Shown piece after piece: positions 1-4,405 of a stretch of 5,444 nucleotides of DNA. The notes below the pieces were generated by a model. It was not told the DNA's origin, did not search any database, and was given only the letters and a program-made list of their open reading frames with translations. The position numbers and the translations under genes were made by a program. Each line of letters begins with the position of its first letter. Within the stretch, counting starts at the first letter, position 1. The stretch covers positions 1 to 5,444 of the forward strand of contig JANXXA010000113.1 of the NCBI GenBank assembly GCA_025350885.1. The letters are read 5' to 3'. This stretch comes from Phenylobacterium sp. (GTDB lineage: Bacteria; Pseudomonadota; Alphaproteobacteria; Caulobacterales; Caulobacteraceae).

Positions 1-570
1 CACGACCACATAGGCGGCCTTCAGGTGCGGGGGGGCGGCCATGGCGGCCTCGTTGGAGGTGATGCCCATGGCCGAGCCGCCGGAGAGCCCGACCTTGCCG
101 GTGCTCCAGGGCTGGGCGGCGGCCCATTCGACGCTGTCGTAGCCGTCAACGATGTCGTTCTCGAAGGCCGCGTAGAAGCCTTGCGACCGCCCCTTGCCGC
201 GCACGTCCTGCATCACGAAAACGAAGCCCGCATCGGTGTAGTGCCGGGCCTGTTTGACCAGGGCCTCGCGCATCTTTGAGCCATCCGGATCGTGCTCCTT
301 GTCGACCCGGCCATCCTTCAGATAGGGCGTGCGCGTCATCACCACGGGCCAGGGGCCGGGACCCGCCGGCTTGAACACATTGGCGGCGAGCTTGGTCCCG
401 TCCCGCAAGGTCGCGTACTGCTCGACCGCGCCAGGCGGCAGGCCCGGCCACCTGGCGGGCGAGGCGGCGGCGGGCTTCGGGGTGGCGGGCCTGTCGGCAG
501 CCAGGGCGGCTCCGGTGGCGAAGCTTAGCGCCACGGCCGAGGCCATGGCGAAACGGGTCAGCTTGCTCAT
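1..570 (-). CDS. Exported CocE/NonD-family (X-Pro dipeptidyl-peptidase S15-like) alpha/beta hydrolase, N-terminal part
   Basis: The frame starts at ATG 570 and stays open to the window edge, giving the first 190 residues; the C-terminus lies outside. Residues 1-24 form a Sec-type signal peptide (basic MSKLTR, hydrophobic core, ALA before AD at 25-26), so the enzyme is probably periplasmic or secreted. The mature part begins like the S15/CocE fold: RDGTKLAANVFKP at 56-68, MTRTPY at 78-83, QDVRGKGRS at 121-129, DGYDSVEWAAAQPWSTGKVG at 142-161, then GGSAMG at 164-169, where Ser166 is the expected nucleophile. Family members hydrolyse esters or amides (cocaine esterase, glutaryl-7-ACA acylase, X-Pro peptidases); the substrate here cannot be read. 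The catalytic Asp and His and the C-terminal jelly-roll domain should lie beyond base 1. A G-rich tract lies about 8-14 nt before the start. It is downstream of, and on the same strand as, the hydrolase at 682-1545. Confidence 0.88.
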   Translation of the reverse strand, partial: MSKLTRFAMASAVALSFATGAALAADRPATPKPAAASPARWPGLPPGAVEQYATLRDGTKLAANVFKPAGPGPWPVVMTRTPYLKDGRVDKEHDPDGSKMREALVKQARHYTDAGFVFVMQDVRGKGRSQGFYAAFENDIVDGYDSVEWAAAQPWSTGKVGLSGGSAMGITSNEAAMAAPPHLKAAYVVV

Positions 571-681
571 CCTAAAATCCCCCCGAGCGGGTCTGGCGCC
601 CGCGTGAAAATGTCTTTGGTTCAATGGCTGCGGACCCGCGAGTCCACGACACCTCATCTAAGCACGGCCAAAGCCGCGCCG

Positions 682-1545
682 TCAGCCCACGACACGTTCC
701 AGCCAGGCGGTCAGGTCGGCGACCACCTCGGCGCGGTTGGTCTCGTTCAGCATCTCGTGGCGACCACCCGGATAGACCTTCACCTCCAGATCGCTGAGGC
801 CCGCATCGCGATAGCGGTCGACGAGCGGCTTCAGCAGCGTCAGGTGCTGGTTCACCGGGTCCTTGTCGCCAACGAGAATGTAGATTGGCAGATCCTTGCG
901 GATCTTCGCGATCTCCGGCGGATCCTTCAGGCGCGCGGACACCCTGGCGAAGCTGTCGGCGGCGTTGGGCTTGCGCGAAAAGCCGCACAGCGGGTCGGCG
1001 ATATAGGCATCGACCTCGGCAGGGTCGCGCGACAGCCAGTCGAACGGAGTGCGCGGCGCCTCGCCGTCCAGCGCGATCTCGTCCAGCCGGCGCGCAGGCC
1101 CGGTGCGGTCGCCGAAAGCCGCCGTGCCCGACAGCACCAGGCCGTCGATGGTTTTTGAGTGGTCGAACGCATAGGCCTGGGCGAAGAACGAACCCAGGCT
1201 GTGGCCCAGCAGGACAATCGGCAGGCCGGGGTGCTCGGCTCTGGCCCGCGAGGTCAGGCCGTGCAGGTCGGCGACCACCAGTTCGGCGCCATTGTCTCCG
1301 AAATCGCCCAACGCCTCGGGGCCGGACGCGGTCAGCCCATGCCCGCGATGGTCGTCGGCATAGACCACCCAGCCCGCGGCGATCAGCGGCTCCAGCGGTG
1401 CGCGATAGCGCCGGGCGTGCTCACCCATGCCGTGAGCGACCTGCAGGACGGCGCGCGGGATGATGGTGTCGTCCAGCCAGCGGAAGCCGGCGATCTCCGC
1501 GCCGTCGGCGCCGGTGAAGGTGAAGGTCTGTTCGCGAGTGGCCAC
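682..1545 (-). CDS. Alpha/beta hydrolase, monoacylglycerol lipase/lysophospholipase type (serine aminopeptidase S33, Hydrolase_4)
   Basis: A complete 287-residue cytoplasmic protein with no signal peptide. I chose GTG 1545 as start because AGGAAGGGA lies 6 nt upstream; the frame can be extended to TTG 1617, but those 24 residues have no ribosome site and would run up to the kynU start. The fold is clear. AHGMGEHARRY (37-47) carries the oxyanion-hole HG motif, DDHRGHG (64-70) is the usual following turn, GHSLG (114-118) holds the nucleophile Ser116, VGDKDPVN (225-232) holds Asp229, and GGRHEMLNE (260-268) holds His263. This order and the HGxGEHxxRY motif are typical of monoacylglycerol lipases and lysophospholipases (PldB-like). 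The likely reaction is release of a fatty acid from a monoacylglycerol or lysophospholipid, but the substrate is inferred. It is divergent from kynU. It lacks the HGGxW motif of animal arylformamidases, so a role in kynurenine formation is not supported. Confidence 0.93.
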   Translation of the reverse strand: MATREQTFTFTGADGAEIAGFRWLDDTIIPRAVLQVAHGMGEHARRYRAPLEPLIAAGWVVYADDHRGHGLTASGPEALGDFGDNGAELVVADLHGLTSRARAEHPGLPIVLLGHSLGSFFAQAYAFDHSKTIDGLVLSGTAAFGDRTGPARRLDEIALDGEAPRTPFDWLSRDPAEVDAYIADPLCGFSRKPNAADSFARVSARLKDPPEIAKIRKDLPIYILVGDKDPVNQHLTLLKPLVDRYRDAGLSDLEVKVYPGGRHEMLNETNRAEVVADLTAWLERVVG

Positions 1546-1551
1546 GGGTGG

Positions 1552-1560
1552 TCCCTTCCT
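1552..1560 (-). promoter_or_regulatory. Ribosome binding site that fixes the GTG start of the hydrolase
   Basis: Read on the minus strand, AGGAAGGGA lies 6 nt before GTG 1545. It decides between this start and the longer TTG 1617 alternative, which has no comparable site. Confidence 0.7.
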
Positions 1561-1619
1561 GCCGACGCTGACGCGCTCTAAGACCTCCTGATGCCTCGCC
1601 ACGACCCCCGAACGCAACC

Positions 1620-2849
1620 GTGACCCGCGACGACGCCCTGGCGCTGGACGCAGCTGACCCGCTGGCTGGATTCCGCGACGCCTTCGACCTGCCGGCGGGC
1701 GTGACCTATCTGGACGGCAATTCGCTGGGGCCGCCGCCGCGCGCGGTCCATGCCCGGCTGGCGCGGACGATGAGCCGCGAATGGGGCCAGGGCCTGGTGC
1801 GCAGCTGGAACACCGCCGACTGGATCAGCGCGCCGGCCCGCGTCGGCGGCAAGATCGCTCGGCTGATCGGAGCCAAGCCGTCGGAGGTGGTGGTCGCCGA
1901 TTCCACCACGGTGAACCTGTTCAAGCTGGCGGCCGGCGCACTCAGCCTGCGGCCGGGGCGCGGGACGATCCTGTCGGAAACCGGCAACTTCCCCACCGAC
2001 CTCTATGCCCTGCAGGGCCTGGCCGCGCTGACGCCCGAACGCGCGCGCCTGCATACCGTGGCGGCCGAAGACCTGCCCGGCGCCATCGACGGAGACACCG
2101 CCGTCGTCGTCCTGACCCATGTGCACTACAAGACCGCGCGCGCCTGGGACATGGCCGCCCTGACCGCCGCCGCCCATGCCCGGGGCGCGCTGATCCTCTG
2201 GGACCTCAGCCACAGCACCGGCGCGCTGGCGGTGGACCTGAACGGCGCGGGCGCCGACCTGGCGGTGGGCTGCGGCTACAAGTATCTGAACGGCGGCCCC
2301 GGCGCGCCGGCGTTCCTGTTTGTCGCCGAGCGACATCAGGCGGCGATCGCCTCGCCGTTGACCGGCTGGATGGGCCACGCGCAGCCCTTCGCCTTCGAGG
2401 ACGGCTTCCGGCCCGCCGCCGACATCCGCGCCCAGACCACCGGCACCCCGCCGATCCTGGCCCTGGCGGCGCTTGAGGCCGGCGTCGACCTGCAGCTTCA
2501 GGCCGACCCCGCCCAGGTCGAGGCCAAGGGGCTGGCGCTGGCCGACATCTTCGTGGGCGAGGTGATGGCGCGCTGCGGCGACCCCGCCCTGACGCTGGCC
2601 AGCGTCCGCGACGCAAGACGCGGCCTGCACGTGGCCTTCGCCCACCCGCAAGGCTACGCCCTGGTCCAGGCGCTGATGTCGCAAGGCGTCGTCGGCGACT
2701 TCCGCGCCCCCGACATCGCCCGCTTCGGCTTTTCCCCGCTGTTTCTGAGTTTCGCCCAGGTGTGGGACGCGGCGGCGGCGTTGGCGGAGATCCTGGCGAC
2801 CCGGGGCTGGGACCGGCCGGAGTTTCAGGCCCGAGCGGCGGTGACGTGA
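1620..2849 (+). CDS. kynU: Kynureninase (PLP-dependent)
   Basis: A 409-residue protein, close to the usual length (about 415) of bacterial kynureninases. The enzyme splits L-kynurenine into anthranilate and L-alanine, and often 3-hydroxykynurenine into 3-hydroxyanthranilate, in cytoplasmic tryptophan catabolism. Family landmarks are present in order: YLDGNSLGPPP (30-40), the phosphate-binding segment ADSTTVNLFK (93-102), NFPTDLYALQGL (123-134), WDLSHSTGA (194-202) with the cofactor-contacting Asp195, GCGYKYLNGGPGAPAF (217-232) with the Schiff-base Lys221, GWMGH (249-253), TGTPPILALAALE (274-286), and a C-terminal RFGFSPLF segment. The start is GTG 1620: no other start codon lies between it and the in-frame stop at 1569-1571. 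It has no clear Shine-Dalgarno and overlaps the stop of a 10-codon mini-ORF (see findings). Neither kynA nor kynB is visible in the window, so anthranilate or 3-hydroxyanthranilate use cannot be judged. Third codon positions are strongly G/C, as in resident genes. Confidence 0.97.
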   Translation: MTRDDALALDAADPLAGFRDAFDLPAGVTYLDGNSLGPPPRAVHARLARTMSREWGQGLVRSWNTADWISAPARVGGKIARLIGAKPSEVVVADSTTVNLFKLAAGALSLRPGRGTILSETGNFPTDLYALQGLAALTPERARLHTVAAEDLPGAIDGDTAVVVLTHVHYKTARAWDMAALTAAAHARGALILWDLSHSTGALAVDLNGAGADLAVGCGYKYLNGGPGAPAFLFVAERHQAAIASPLTGWMGHAQPFAFEDGFRPAADIRAQTTGTPPILALAALEAGVDLQLQADPAQVEAKGLALADIFVGEVMARCGDPALTLASVRDARRGLHVAFAHPQGYALVQALMSQGVVGDFRAPDIARFGFSPLFLSFAQVWDAAAALAEILATRGWDRPEFQARAAVT

Positions 2850-2856
2850 GGCGCGC

Positions 2857-2884
2857 GCGGGCGAAGCAGGGCGGGCGAAGCAGG
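2857..2884 (+). repeat. Perfect 14-bp tandem duplication between kynU and the toxin-antitoxin module
   Basis: GCGGGCGAAGCAGG occurs twice head to tail (2857-2870 and 2871-2884), starting 7 bp after the kynU stop. Each unit contains the 9-mer CGAAGCAGG, which is found again, in both orientations, on the far side of the module (3614-3622 inverted, 3660-3668 direct). The last A-G-G-A of the repeat abuts ATG 2886, too close to act as a normal ribosome site. Confidence 0.9.
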
Positions 2885-2936
2885 AATGGCAACGCCAGAT
2901 GGATCCACAGCCGAGCGGTCGCACAAGCTTGCCGCC

Positions 2937-2965
2937 TTGCCAAAACTACGCCTTAAGCGTATACA
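2937..2965 (+). promoter_or_regulatory. Sigma70-type promoter of the brnT-xre module
   Basis: TTGCCA (2937-2942, five of six matches to the -35 consensus) and TATACA (2960-2965, first four -10 bases match) are separated by exactly 17 bp. The expected +1, seven bases after the -10 box, is G2973, the first base of the GTG I take as the toxin start. The region is AT-richer than its surroundings. The sequence would lie inside the coding region if translation began at ATG 2886. Overlapping the +1 is the small inverted repeat CCCA-N4-TGGG (2966-2977), a possible but weak operator candidate for autoregulation by the XRE domain. Confidence 0.5.
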
Positions 2966-2972
2966 CCCAGCT

Positions 2973-3584
2973 GTGGGATATGCCTTCGATCCGGCCAAGG
3001 ACGCGGTCAATCGGGCGAAGCATGGGATTTCGCTCAGGTTGTCCGAGGTCCTGTTCGCGGGACCGCACGTCCTCGTGACGGACGACCGGTTTGAGTACGG
3101 CGAGGTGCGAAGGTTGGCGTTCGGCCTCATCGGAAGCCGGCTCTTCGTCTGTGTTTTCGCCGACCGGGGCGCTGATCGGCGGGTGATTTCGTTGCGCAAG
3201 GCCAACAGTCGAGAGGTGAGACGCTATGGCGACCCCCAGAGTAAGGCGGCCCTGAGTAAGGCGACCTTGAGTGAGGCGGCGCGCGAGGCGCTGGCGGCGG
3301 TGGACTGGGCCGAGATCGACGCGATGACCGACGCCGACATCGCTCGCCAGATCAGCGCCAATCCCGACGCCGCGCCCGACATGGCGCCCGCCGTTGACGT
3401 GCGCGCCATCCGCCGGGCCACCGGCATGACCCAGGCGCAGTTCGCCACCGCCTATGAATTCAGCGTGCGGACCGTGCAGGAATGGGAGCGCGGGGCCAAG
3501 CGGCCAAGCGGTCCGGCACGGACCCTGCTGCGCGCCATCAAGGGCGATCCCGAAGGCCTGCGCAGGGCGCTGGCGGCGGCGTAG
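2973..3584 (+). CDS. brnT: BrnT-type toxin fused in frame to an XRE-family antitoxin (probable frameshift fusion)
   Basis: One 203-residue frame holds two proteins. Residues 1-86 are a BrnT (DUF497) toxin: YAFDPAKDAVNRAKHGISL (3-21) is the family signature, followed by FGLIGSRLFVCVFADRG (50-66) and RRVISLRKANSREVRRYG (69-86). BrnT proteins are RelE-fold ribonucleases that block translation. Residues 90-203 are an antitoxin of the group that often follows HigB or BrnT toxins: DWAEIDAMTDADIARQI (111-127), then an HTH of XRE type, DVRAIRRATGMTQAQFAT (142-159) and VRTVQEWERGAKRP (165-178). I start at GTG 2973 because BrnT proteins begin just before FDPAK, because a promoter predicts +1 there, and because third-position GC is 15/29 over codons 2886-2972 but 23/29 over the next 29. 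ATG 2886 would add 29 unmatched residues. The fusion probably arose from loss of one C at 3233-3237. Restoring it gives a 90-residue toxin and a 119-residue antitoxin. Confidence 0.82.
   Translation: MGYAFDPAKDAVNRAKHGISLRLSEVLFAGPHVLVTDDRFEYGEVRRLAFGLIGSRLFVCVFADRGADRRVISLRKANSREVRRYGDPQSKAALSKATLSEAAREALAAVDWAEIDAMTDADIARQISANPDAAPDMAPAVDVRAIRRATGMTQAQFATAYEFSVRTVQEWERGAKRPSGPARTLLRAIKGDPEGLRRALAAA
3213..3219 (+). promoter_or_regulatory. Strong Shine-Dalgarno for the out-of-frame antitoxin ATG at 3226
   Basis: GAGGTGA is a seven-base match to the anti-Shine-Dalgarno complement and is 6 nt from ATG 3226-3228. In the given sequence this ATG is one base out of the antitoxin frame and reads MATPRVRRP before TGA at 3253-3255. 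Such a site in the middle of a continuous frame is expected for an overlapping toxin-antitoxin pair, not for a true fusion protein. Confidence 0.6.
3233..3237 (+). other. C5 run: frameshift point between toxin and antitoxin
   Basis: Five consecutive C lie seven bases into the antitoxin reading from ATG 3226. One added C gives a clean toxin stop (TAA) and an in-frame antitoxin start together, and a ribosomal -1 slip here would have the same effect. One deleted C would end the toxin as DPRVRRP at TGA 3252 in the new numbering. The simultaneous repair of both ends by a single base is the main evidence that this is the mutated or slippery position. Confidence 0.55.
3240..3284 (+). repeat. Three imperfect 15-bp tandem units in the antitoxin N-terminal tail
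   Basis: Units at 3240-3254, 3255-3269 and 3270-3284 begin AGTAAGGCG, AGTAAGGCG and AGTGAGGCG. Units 1 and 2 share 13 of 15 bases, units 1 and 3 share 11. They encode SKAAL, SKATL and SEAAR. The unit length is a multiple of three, so copy changes keep the frame. This looks like a duplication in the flexible tail before the conserved WAEIDAMTD segment. Confidence 0.75.
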
Positions 3585-3612
3585 CCCTTCTTCGCCAAGG
3601 CTTCGAAGGGCT
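3583..3612 (+). terminator. Hairpin at the stop codon of the toxin-antitoxin module, possible terminator
   Basis: AGCCCTTC (3583-3590) pairs perfectly with GAAGGGCT (3605-3612) around a 14-base loop that can itself form GCC/GGC. It begins inside the TAG stop. No T-run follows, so intrinsic termination is uncertain; many high-GC alphaproteobacterial terminators also lack a good T-run. Confidence 0.35.
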
Positions 3613-3671
3613 TCCTGCTTCGCGCCGGCCCCTCAGCCCGTCCTGCGAAGCTCGCAGACCGAAGCAGGAAG
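3611..3671. repeat. Long-range inverted repeat with nested hairpin, abutting the tRNA-Ser 3' end
   Basis: CTTCCTGCTTCG (3611-3622) and CGAAGCAGGAAG (3660-3671) are perfect 12-bp inverted arms. Nested inside is CTGCGA-AGC-TCGCAG (3643-3657), a 6-bp stem with a 3-base loop. The right arm ends 2 bp from the encoded CCA of the tRNA, so read on the minus strand it could shape tRNA 3' processing or termination. The arms contain the CGAAGCAGG 9-mer also duplicated upstream of the toxin gene, so this may be a dispersed intergenic repeat or a small insertion remnant. Confidence 0.65.
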
Positions 3672-3673
3672 GA

Positions 3674-3763
3674 TGGCGGTGACGCAGGGATTCGAACCCT
3701 GGATACCCTTTCGGGTATGACGATTTAGCAAACCGTTGCCTTCAGCCACTCGGCCACGTCACC
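3674..3763 (-). tRNA. tRNA-Ser (anticodon GCU)
   Basis: A complete 90-base class II tRNA on the minus strand. The acceptor stem pairs GGTGACG (3763-3757) with CGTCACC (3684-3678); the discriminator is G at 3677 and CCA is encoded at 3676-3674. The D-arm segment is GCCGAGTGGCTGAAGGC. The anticodon loop TTGCTAA has anticodon GCT at 3729-3727, which reads AGC and AGU serine codons. The long variable arm, ATACCC-GAAA-GGGTAT, is the serine hallmark. The T-arm is CAGGG-TTCGAAT-CCCTG. Its 3' end faces the toxin-antitoxin island, the side on which tRNA-targeting elements insert. I see no confident promoter in the 115 bp upstream. Confidence 0.97.
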
Positions 3764-3808
3764 TTGTTGAAAACGCGGAGCTTTCACTGCGCGCCCTCGC
3801 CCGGCGCC

Positions 3809-3827
3809 GACCAGCGCGGGGCTGGTC
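3809..3827 (-). terminator. Perfect 7-bp hairpin downstream of the Sel1-like gene, possible terminator
   Basis: GACCAGC (3809-3815) and GCTGGTC (3821-3827) form a GC-rich stem with a 5-base loop, about 50 bp past the Sel1-like stop and 46 bp before the tRNA start. There is no T-run after it on the minus strand, so it may instead be a structured spacer. Confidence 0.4.
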
Positions 3828-3878
3828 TTAGCTGGGACCGGGGTTTCTAGCCGACGGCGGCGGGTCTGCCTAGCGGCC

Positions 3879-4151
3879 TCAGCCGTGGGCCAGCCATTCG
3901 CGGGCCTGGCGCTGGGCTTCGGCGACCTGGTCGGACGCCATCTCCCCGGCCAGTTCCTTGCGGTAGATCTTGGCCTCCACCGAGCCGCGCATGGCGGCCA
4001 GGTTGAACAGCATGTGGGCCGACACATAGTCGAGCGGCGCGCCGCCCTGGCCGGTCGAATAGAGCAGTCCGAGCCGGAAGAGTTCGTCGCCGGACGCGTC
4101 GAGGCCCGGAAGCGGCAGGCCCTCTCTGGAGACTTGCAGTTGAGCAAGCAT
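3879..4151 (-). CDS. Small Sel1-repeat-like protein
   Basis: A 90-residue protein with no signal peptide. I start at ATG 4151 because AGGGA lies 8 nt upstream; the frame extends to 4205, but those 18 residues are polar and unlike the rest. Residues 22-68 match one and a half Sel1/TPR-like helical hairpins: DELFRLGLLYSTGQ (22-35), then DYVSAHMLFNLAAMRGSVEA (41-60), with the typical A-H-x-x-F-N-L-A-A pattern, then an acidic helix ending REWLA (84-88). Small one-unit Sel1 proteins of this kind are conserved in alphaproteobacteria and have no assigned function; Sel1 repeats usually mediate protein-protein contacts. A TTAACCAT box lies 92 bp upstream of the start on the same strand, which would suggest cell-cycle control if it is a real CtrA site. 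The gene is divergent from the RcnB-like gene. Confidence 0.8.
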   Translation of the reverse strand: MLAQLQVSREGLPLPGLDASGDELFRLGLLYSTGQGGAPLDYVSAHMLFNLAAMRGSVEAKIYRKELAGEMASDQVAEAQRQAREWLAHG

Positions 4152-4243
4152 GACCTTTGTCCCTGTCCGGGTCGGGCATGGCTCCGTTCTGGCGCCCGCA
4201 TCCAACCCTATTGCCCCCAGTGAAACAGGCTCCCGCTGAACGC

Positions 4244-4251
4244 ATGGTTAA
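4244..4251 (-). promoter_or_regulatory. TTAACCAT box, candidate CtrA half-site
   Basis: On the minus strand these eight bases read TTAACCAT, the half-site motif reported for CtrA targets in Caulobacter (alongside TTAA-N7-TTAA). It lies in the divergent intergenic region, 92 bp before the Sel1-like start. I do not see a matching second half. Eight-base matches occur by chance, so the call is tentative. Confidence 0.3.
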
Positions 4252-4300
4252 GACCGGCGTTGTCGTAGCTTCATGTTGCGCGGCGTCGCGTGGGGCCCGC

Positions 4301-4320
4301 GTTCAGCCGCAGTTCAGGCG
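4301..4320 (+). repeat. Two 9-bp direct repeats one helical turn apart upstream of the RcnB-like gene
   Basis: GTTCAGCCG (4301-4309) and GTTCAGGCG (4312-4320) differ at one base and have an 11-bp period, so both would lie on the same face of the helix. They are 86 bp before the gene start, a reasonable place for a regulator. No known protein is assigned to them. The rest of the 4152-4405 divergent region shows no clear -35/-10 pair. Confidence 0.35.
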
Positions 4321-4390
4321 TCGGCGGGCACAATCGACATCATAGGCTCAGGGTTTCGAAGCTTCACCATCGACCCGGGCCATGAATATG

Positions 4391-4396
4391 AGGAAG
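4391..4396 (+). promoter_or_regulatory. Ribosome binding site that favours ATG 4406
   Basis: AGGAAG lies 9 nt before ATG 4406. The upstream ATGs at 4382 and 4388 have no comparable site, so the shorter protein is preferred. Confidence 0.5.
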
Positions 4397-4405
4397 ATTG
4401 GCGAG

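Larger units (their letters stand above)
3226..3584 (+). other. Inferred separate XRE antitoxin gene, displaced by one base at its 5' end
   Basis: If the C-run at 3233-3237 had six instead of five C, translation from ATG 3226 would read MATPQSKAALSKATLSEAAR and continue through the whole antitoxin to TAG 3582-3584, giving 119 residues. The toxin would at the same time stop at TAA as RRYGDPPE, so the genes would overlap by about 15 bases, the usual layout for translationally coupled modules. The XRE helix-turn-helix would bind toxin and repress the module promoter, as known for this family. Other in-frame internal starts within the fused frame are TTG 3267 (AAGG 5 nt upstream), GTG 3300 and ATG 3324; the first could yield free antitoxin even without repair. 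Confidence 0.55.

Noticed and set aside
664..678. Small hairpin after the hydrolase stop as terminator
   Set aside because: At most six pairs with one G-T wobble and no T-run; too weak to list.
682..1545. Hydrolase as kynurenine formamidase, given the neighbouring kynU
   Set aside because: Its motifs are HGMGEH and GHSLG of monoacylglycerol lipases, not the HGGxW of alpha/beta-fold arylformamidases, and bacterial KynB is a different fold.
604..1581. Plus-strand frames over the minus-strand hydrolase
   Set aside because: They oppose a gene with a full catalytic triad and show only composition-driven sequence.
1546..1617. Longer hydrolase from TTG 1617
   Set aside because: Rare start without ribosome site, runs up to kynU, and the better GTG 1545 has AGGAAGGGA 6 nt upstream.
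1578..2924. 448-residue frame antisense to kynU
   Set aside because: Shadow of the strong third-position GC in kynU: arginine-, glycine- and alanine-rich, no recognisable domain.
2886..2972. N-terminal extension of the toxin from ATG 2886
   Set aside because: Only 15 of 29 codons end in G or C, the residues match no BrnT, AGGA touches the ATG without spacing, and a promoter lies inside. I kept it only as an alternative start.
3207..3284. Several AGT codons in the toxin-antitoxin junction near the tRNA that reads AGT
   Set aside because: Appealing link to the neighbouring tRNA-Ser(GCU), but three of the codons come from the tandem repeat, so one event explains them.
3725..4245. Longer minus-strand frames across the Sel1-like gene and tRNA
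   Set aside because: One runs into the tRNA, both are Arg/Pro/Ala-rich and match nothing, while the Sel1 frame has a clear motif.
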